In this document: piece after piece, positions 61,315 through 64,000 of the stretch
How positions within the stretch are numbered: the first letter of the stretch is position 1
Layout of the letters: each line of letters opens with the position of its first letter
Assembly (NCBI GenBank): GCA_902789665.1
Contig: CADAOY010000004.1
Span: 1-64,000 of the forward strand
DNA from: an uncultured Lachnospiraceae bacterium
Lineage (GTDB): Bacteria > Bacillota > Clostridia > Lachnospirales > Lachnospiraceae
Length of the DNA stretch: 64,000 nt
Direction: 5' to 3'
Translations under genes and position numbers: made by a program
The notes under the pieces: generated by a model
What the model was told of the DNA's origin: nothing
The model's input: the letters and a program-made list of their open reading frames with translations, nothing else
Databases searched by the model: none

Positions 61315-62250
61315 ATGAACACTGTAAATAAAAATGCGACAAAAGAGGCGAGGGAACTGCTGGATTATCTGTACAGCGTAGCAGGTAAGCAGATAATTAC
61401 GGGGCAGCACACGCAGACGATTCCGATGGAAGAAGCGGAACATATATATAAGGTGACCGGGCATAAGCCGATGTTAAGGGGCTTTGAACTTCTTAGTTAT
61501 TCTCAGAATATTAATTATGATGATATGACGCCTGAATGCCTTACCGAGATTGTGGAAAACAGAGGAACTGTTGATACTGCGATAGAGTGGTATAAAGAGA
61601 CTAAAGGAATAGTGGCTCTTTGCTTTCACTGGTATTCACCAATAGGTGGAAGAGATAAGAGTTTCTATCAGAAGAATACAGACTTTGATGCTTCCAAAAT
61701 CCTGATGGTCGTCAGTGATGAAAGAAAGGCATTCTATCACGATATGGATGCGCTCGCGGAGATTCTGGGGAGATTTCAGGATGAACGAATTCCGGTGCTC
61801 TGGAGACCATTTCATGAAGCAGACGGCGACTGGTTCTGGTGGGGTGCCAGAGGCGATGAAGTTGGAAGAGAATTATATAAGCTGATGTTTGATTATTACG
61901 TGAATGTAAAACACATTGATAATCTTATATGGGTATGGAATTCTCCGGCTAAGGCAGGCTTCCCGGGAGATGAATACTTAGATGTAATATCAAGGGATGT
62001 TTATATAGATAAAGGCGCCCTTACAGATTACAAAAAAGAATATGATGAATTAATGGCTAATACAGGCTCTAAGAAGGTTGCAGCCCTGGCAGAGGTTGGC
62101 AATGTGCCTGATATTAAGAAATTAAAAGAAAGTAAGGTGCCATGGGCTTATTACATGACCTGGTCCAAGGAATTCTGCCTTACTGAAGAATATTCCACCA
62201 ATGAAACACTTAAAGCCATGTATGACAGTGATTATTCAATAAAGATGTAA
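61315..62250 (+). CDS. Glycoside hydrolase family 26 (beta-mannanase-like), no signal peptide
   Basis: A 311-residue glycosidase. The GH26 pattern is visible: ITGQHTQ near the N terminus, CFHWYSP (about 104-110), the acid/base Glu168 in RPFHEADGDWFWW, VWNSP (about 210), and a candidate nucleophile Glu260 in LAEVGN. Family members cleave beta-mannans, or other beta-linked glycans. No signal peptide or binding module is present, so the enzyme looks cytosolic and may act on imported oligosaccharides. The ATG at 61315 is chosen as GGGAGGG lies 7 bases upstream; the ATG at 61294 has no site. No sugar transporter is next to it. Confidence 0.88.
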   Translation: MNTVNKNATKEARELLDYLYSVAGKQIITGQHTQTIPMEEAEHIYKVTGHKPMLRGFELLSYSQNINYDDMTPECLTEIVENRGTVDTAIEWYKETKGIVALCFHWYSPIGGRDKSFYQKNTDFDASKILMVVSDERKAFYHDMDALAEILGRFQDERIPVLWRPFHEADGDWFWWGARGDEVGRELYKLMFDYYVNVKHIDNLIWVWNSPAKAGFPGDEYLDVISRDVYIDKGALTDYKKEYDELMANTGSKKVAALAEVGNVPDIKKLKESKVPWAYYMTWSKEFCLTEEYSTNETLKAMYDSDYSIKM

Positions 62251-62306
62251 GTGATTACAAATAAAGCAAATGCACGCAAAATGAGCCGGCGGGGGCCTTA
62301 AGATTT

Positions 62307-62326
62307 GAGCCCTCAATGGCTCTTTT
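62307..62326 (+). terminator. Weak terminator after the GH26 gene
   Basis: GAGCC (62307-62311) pairs with GGCTC (62318-62322) followed by four T. The 133-base gap also contains TATAAT at 62346-62351, a possible -10 for the next gene. Confidence 0.5.
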
Positions 62327-62383
62327 ATTTATATACAAAATGTGGTATAATTTCCCTAAGTATGTGTATAGAAGGATGGGTGT

Positions 62384-62995
62384 ATGAAAAAGAGCACACT
62401 TAATTCCATAATGATAGGCGTAATTATAACTTTGGTTATTGCCATAAGTATTGTTTCCATTAAACTTGCTTTCAGAACTGAGGAGGATATTGCCGAGCCT
62501 GAAGAGGAAGAAGTAGTTGAAGAGGAAGTAGTTGAAGAAGTGGTGGAAGAAGAACCGGAAGTTGTAATTGTGCAAAGAGCAGTTATCAATGCAGACAATA
62601 TCAATGTTCGTTCAGGTCCTGGTACCGATTACGAAAGACTTGGTTCTGCATATAAGGGTAATGACTTCGAACTTGCTGATGGTGGAGTCGCTGTACCTGA
62701 ATCACATCCTGAAACAGAGGAAGGTGAAGGCGGAGAAGGTGAAAATGAAACCACACCTGAGCAGGGAGATAATGAGGAGGCTGCATCCTGGACCAAGATC
62801 ATTTACTATGGTCAGACAGCATATGTTTATTCACAGTATGTGGACATTACTGATATGATGCTTAATCCTGAAGGCGAGTATGAGATTTACGTTGGTGAAG
62901 ATACATCAGGACTTGCTGAGGATATTGAATATATGACTCCGAACAAGAGTGAAGAAGAAAACGAAGAGAATTCTGAAGTTCAGAGTGAAGAATAA
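62384..62995 (+). CDS. Membrane-anchored SH3b protein
   Basis: A 203-residue protein with one N-terminal helix (about 8-28, likely a signal anchor) and an acidic Glu/Val linker (EEVVEEEVVEE). A bacterial SH3 domain (about 66-150) carries the INVRSGPGTDY motif and the closing AYVYSQYVDI, interrupted by a Glu/Gly-rich insertion (about 103-130). The C terminus is acidic. It lies 12 bases before the penicillin-binding protein gene, so a role in wall synthesis or localisation is plausible. GAAGGATGGG precedes the ATG. Confidence 0.82.
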   Translation: MKKSTLNSIMIGVIITLVIAISIVSIKLAFRTEEDIAEPEEEEVVEEEVVEEVVEEEPEVVIVQRAVINADNINVRSGPGTDYERLGSAYKGNDFELADGGVAVPESHPETEEGEGGEGENETTPEQGDNEEAASWTKIIYYGQTAYVYSQYVDITDMMLNPEGEYEIYVGEDTSGLAEDIEYMTPNKSEEENEENSEVQSEE

Positions 62996-63007
62996 GAGGC
63001 GAAAAGA

Positions 63008-64000
63008 ATGAATTATACCAGAAAAGGTGTAAGGAAAAAACAACAGATACTTAATTCGAAGAAGATTAAGTTTACCAAGATGATTAAGGTAACACTGCTT
63101 AAGGTGGTACTTATTGTAATCATAGCTTTCGGCACATTGGGAATATCCATGGGAGTCGGGGCTTTTAACGGTATTCTTAGTTCGGCTCCGGATATTACAA
63201 CACTGGACGTTGTACCTGAAGGTTATGCTACAACCGTTTACGACAGCGAAGGTCATGAGATTACAAAACTTGTAGCAGAGAATTCTAACAGAAGCTACGT
63301 TACAATGGATAAGATTCCGCAGGACCTGGCTGATGCTTTTGTTGCAATCGAGGATGAAAGATTCTATGAGCATAACGGTGTTGATATTAAGGGTATTATC
63401 AGAGCAGGTTATGCTACAGTAAGTTCCGGTTTTTCAAGAAAAGAGGGTGCTTCAACAATTACACAGCAGCTTCTTAAGAATAACGTTTTTGAGGACTGGG
63501 TTAATGAGTCAAATACAATGGCTCAGATTAAGAGAAAAGTTCAGGAACAGTACCTTGCACTTCAGCTTGAGAAGGAACTCAGCAAGGAAGAAATCCTTGA
63601 ATTATACATGAATACAATTAACTTAGGTCAGAATACTTTAGGTGTACAGACTGCGTCAATGCGTTATTTTAATAAGCCTGTATATCAGCTGACTTTATCT
63701 GAGTGCGCGGTTATTGCAAGTATTACTCAGAATCCTTATAAGTATAATCCGATTTCGCATCCTGAAGAAAATGCAAAAAGAAGAGAGAAATGTCTTAACA
63801 AGATGCTTGAACTTGGTTTCATTACTCAGGAAGAGCATGACGCTGCAATGGCAGATGATGTTTATTCAAGAATTCTTGATGCCAATGAAGTAATTGAAAC
63901 TGATACAGTTAACTCATATTTTGTTGACGAACTTATTGAGCAGGTTGTTGAAGATCTGCAGACTGAGTGTGGTTACAGTTCAACTCAGGCTTATGGTCTT
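63008..64000 (+). CDS. Class A penicillin-binding protein, 5' part (cut by window end)
   Basis: The first 331 residues of a bifunctional peptidoglycan synthase; the frame is open to the last base. After a short basic cytosolic tail and one helix (about 30-52) comes the GT51 glycosyltransferase domain with catalytic Glu115 in the EDERFYEHNG motif, the GASTITQQLLKN segment (about 153-164), KRKVQEQYLALQLEK and the LYMNTINLGQ motif (about 199-208). The transpeptidase domain lies beyond the window. Translation is probably coupled to the SH3b gene 12 bases upstream. Confidence 0.93.
   Translation, partial: MNYTRKGVRKKQQILNSKKIKFTKMIKVTLLKVVLIVIIAFGTLGISMGVGAFNGILSSAPDITTLDVVPEGYATTVYDSEGHEITKLVAENSNRSYVTMDKIPQDLADAFVAIEDERFYEHNGVDIKGIIRAGYATVSSGFSRKEGASTITQQLLKNNVFEDWVNESNTMAQIKRKVQEQYLALQLEKELSKEEILELYMNTINLGQNTLGVQTASMRYFNKPVYQLTLSECAVIASITQNPYKYNPISHPEENAKRREKCLNKMLELGFITQEEHDAAMADDVYSRILDANEVIETDTVNSYFVDELIEQVVEDLQTECGYSSTQAYGL

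Overview
The window reads as a chromosomal segment of a low-GC, anaerobic Gram-positive bacterium, most likely a gut or rumen Lachnospiraceae (Clostridia). The support is indirect: strong AGGAGG-type ribosome binding sites, a class III (oxygen-sensitive) ribonucleotide reductase, a clpC-radA pair, a cysS-mrnC-rlmB-sigH block, MEP-pathway ispF, and tRNA genes without an encoded CCA end. No phage, transposase, CRISPR array or rRNA was seen.

Layout. 1-8.3 kb: the tail of an unknown gene, dipeptidase pepD, then nrdD behind a promoter carrying NrdR-box-like repeats, the pyrimidine genes pyrF-pyrE, a small membrane protein and an M29-type aminopeptidase. 8.3-20.4 kb: one long same-strand run from a clear promoter at 8332. 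It holds a DUF3298-like lipoprotein, purE-purM-purN-purD, an SH3b membrane protein, a ClpC ATPase, an unknown protein, radA and a CPBP protease. 20.5-26 kb: tRNA-Trp, a SpaA/Cna-B-fold surface protein, a structured leader, a hybrid sensor kinase and an unknown protein. 26-31.1 kb: a NYN-LOTUS protein divergent from purL. 31.3-38.8 kb: a giant repetitive surface protein interrupted by a frameshift at a six-G run. 38.8-43.7 kb: a moxR / DUF58 / transglutaminase operon on the minus strand, converging on the surface gene. 43.8-52.1 kb: a GGDEF-EAL protein, queH, argS and a very large DUF2339-like membrane protein. 52.1-52.9 kb: tRNA-Val, tRNA-Met and an odd tandem array of tRNA-Met-related modules. 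52.9-59.6 kb: a DUF6020-like membrane protein, ispF, a GNAT protein, cysS, mrnC, rlmB and a SigH-like sigma factor. 59.7-64 kb: tRNA-Thr, a zinc-ribbon membrane protein, a GH26 glycosidase, an SH3b protein and the start of a class A penicillin-binding protein cut by the window end.

How the genes fit together. Nucleotide supply is one theme (nrdD, pyrF, pyrE, purE, purM, purN, purD, purL), with purL transcribed separately. Protein and RNA quality control is another (clpC, radA, mrnC, rlmB, queH, argS, cysS). The rest is largely envelope: surface proteins anchored by C-terminal membrane helices with no LPXTG motif seen, SH3b proteins, the transglutaminase system and a peptidoglycan synthase.

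The least explained part is 52129-52860. Two 109-bp copies, 2 bases apart in identity, share both flanks with the T-arm and acceptor end of the adjacent tRNA-Met. Each is followed by a hairpin of different sequence but the same outline. The whole locus is bracketed by 15-bp direct repeats complementary to the tRNA-Met 3' end. I could not run searches; family names rest on motif recognition.
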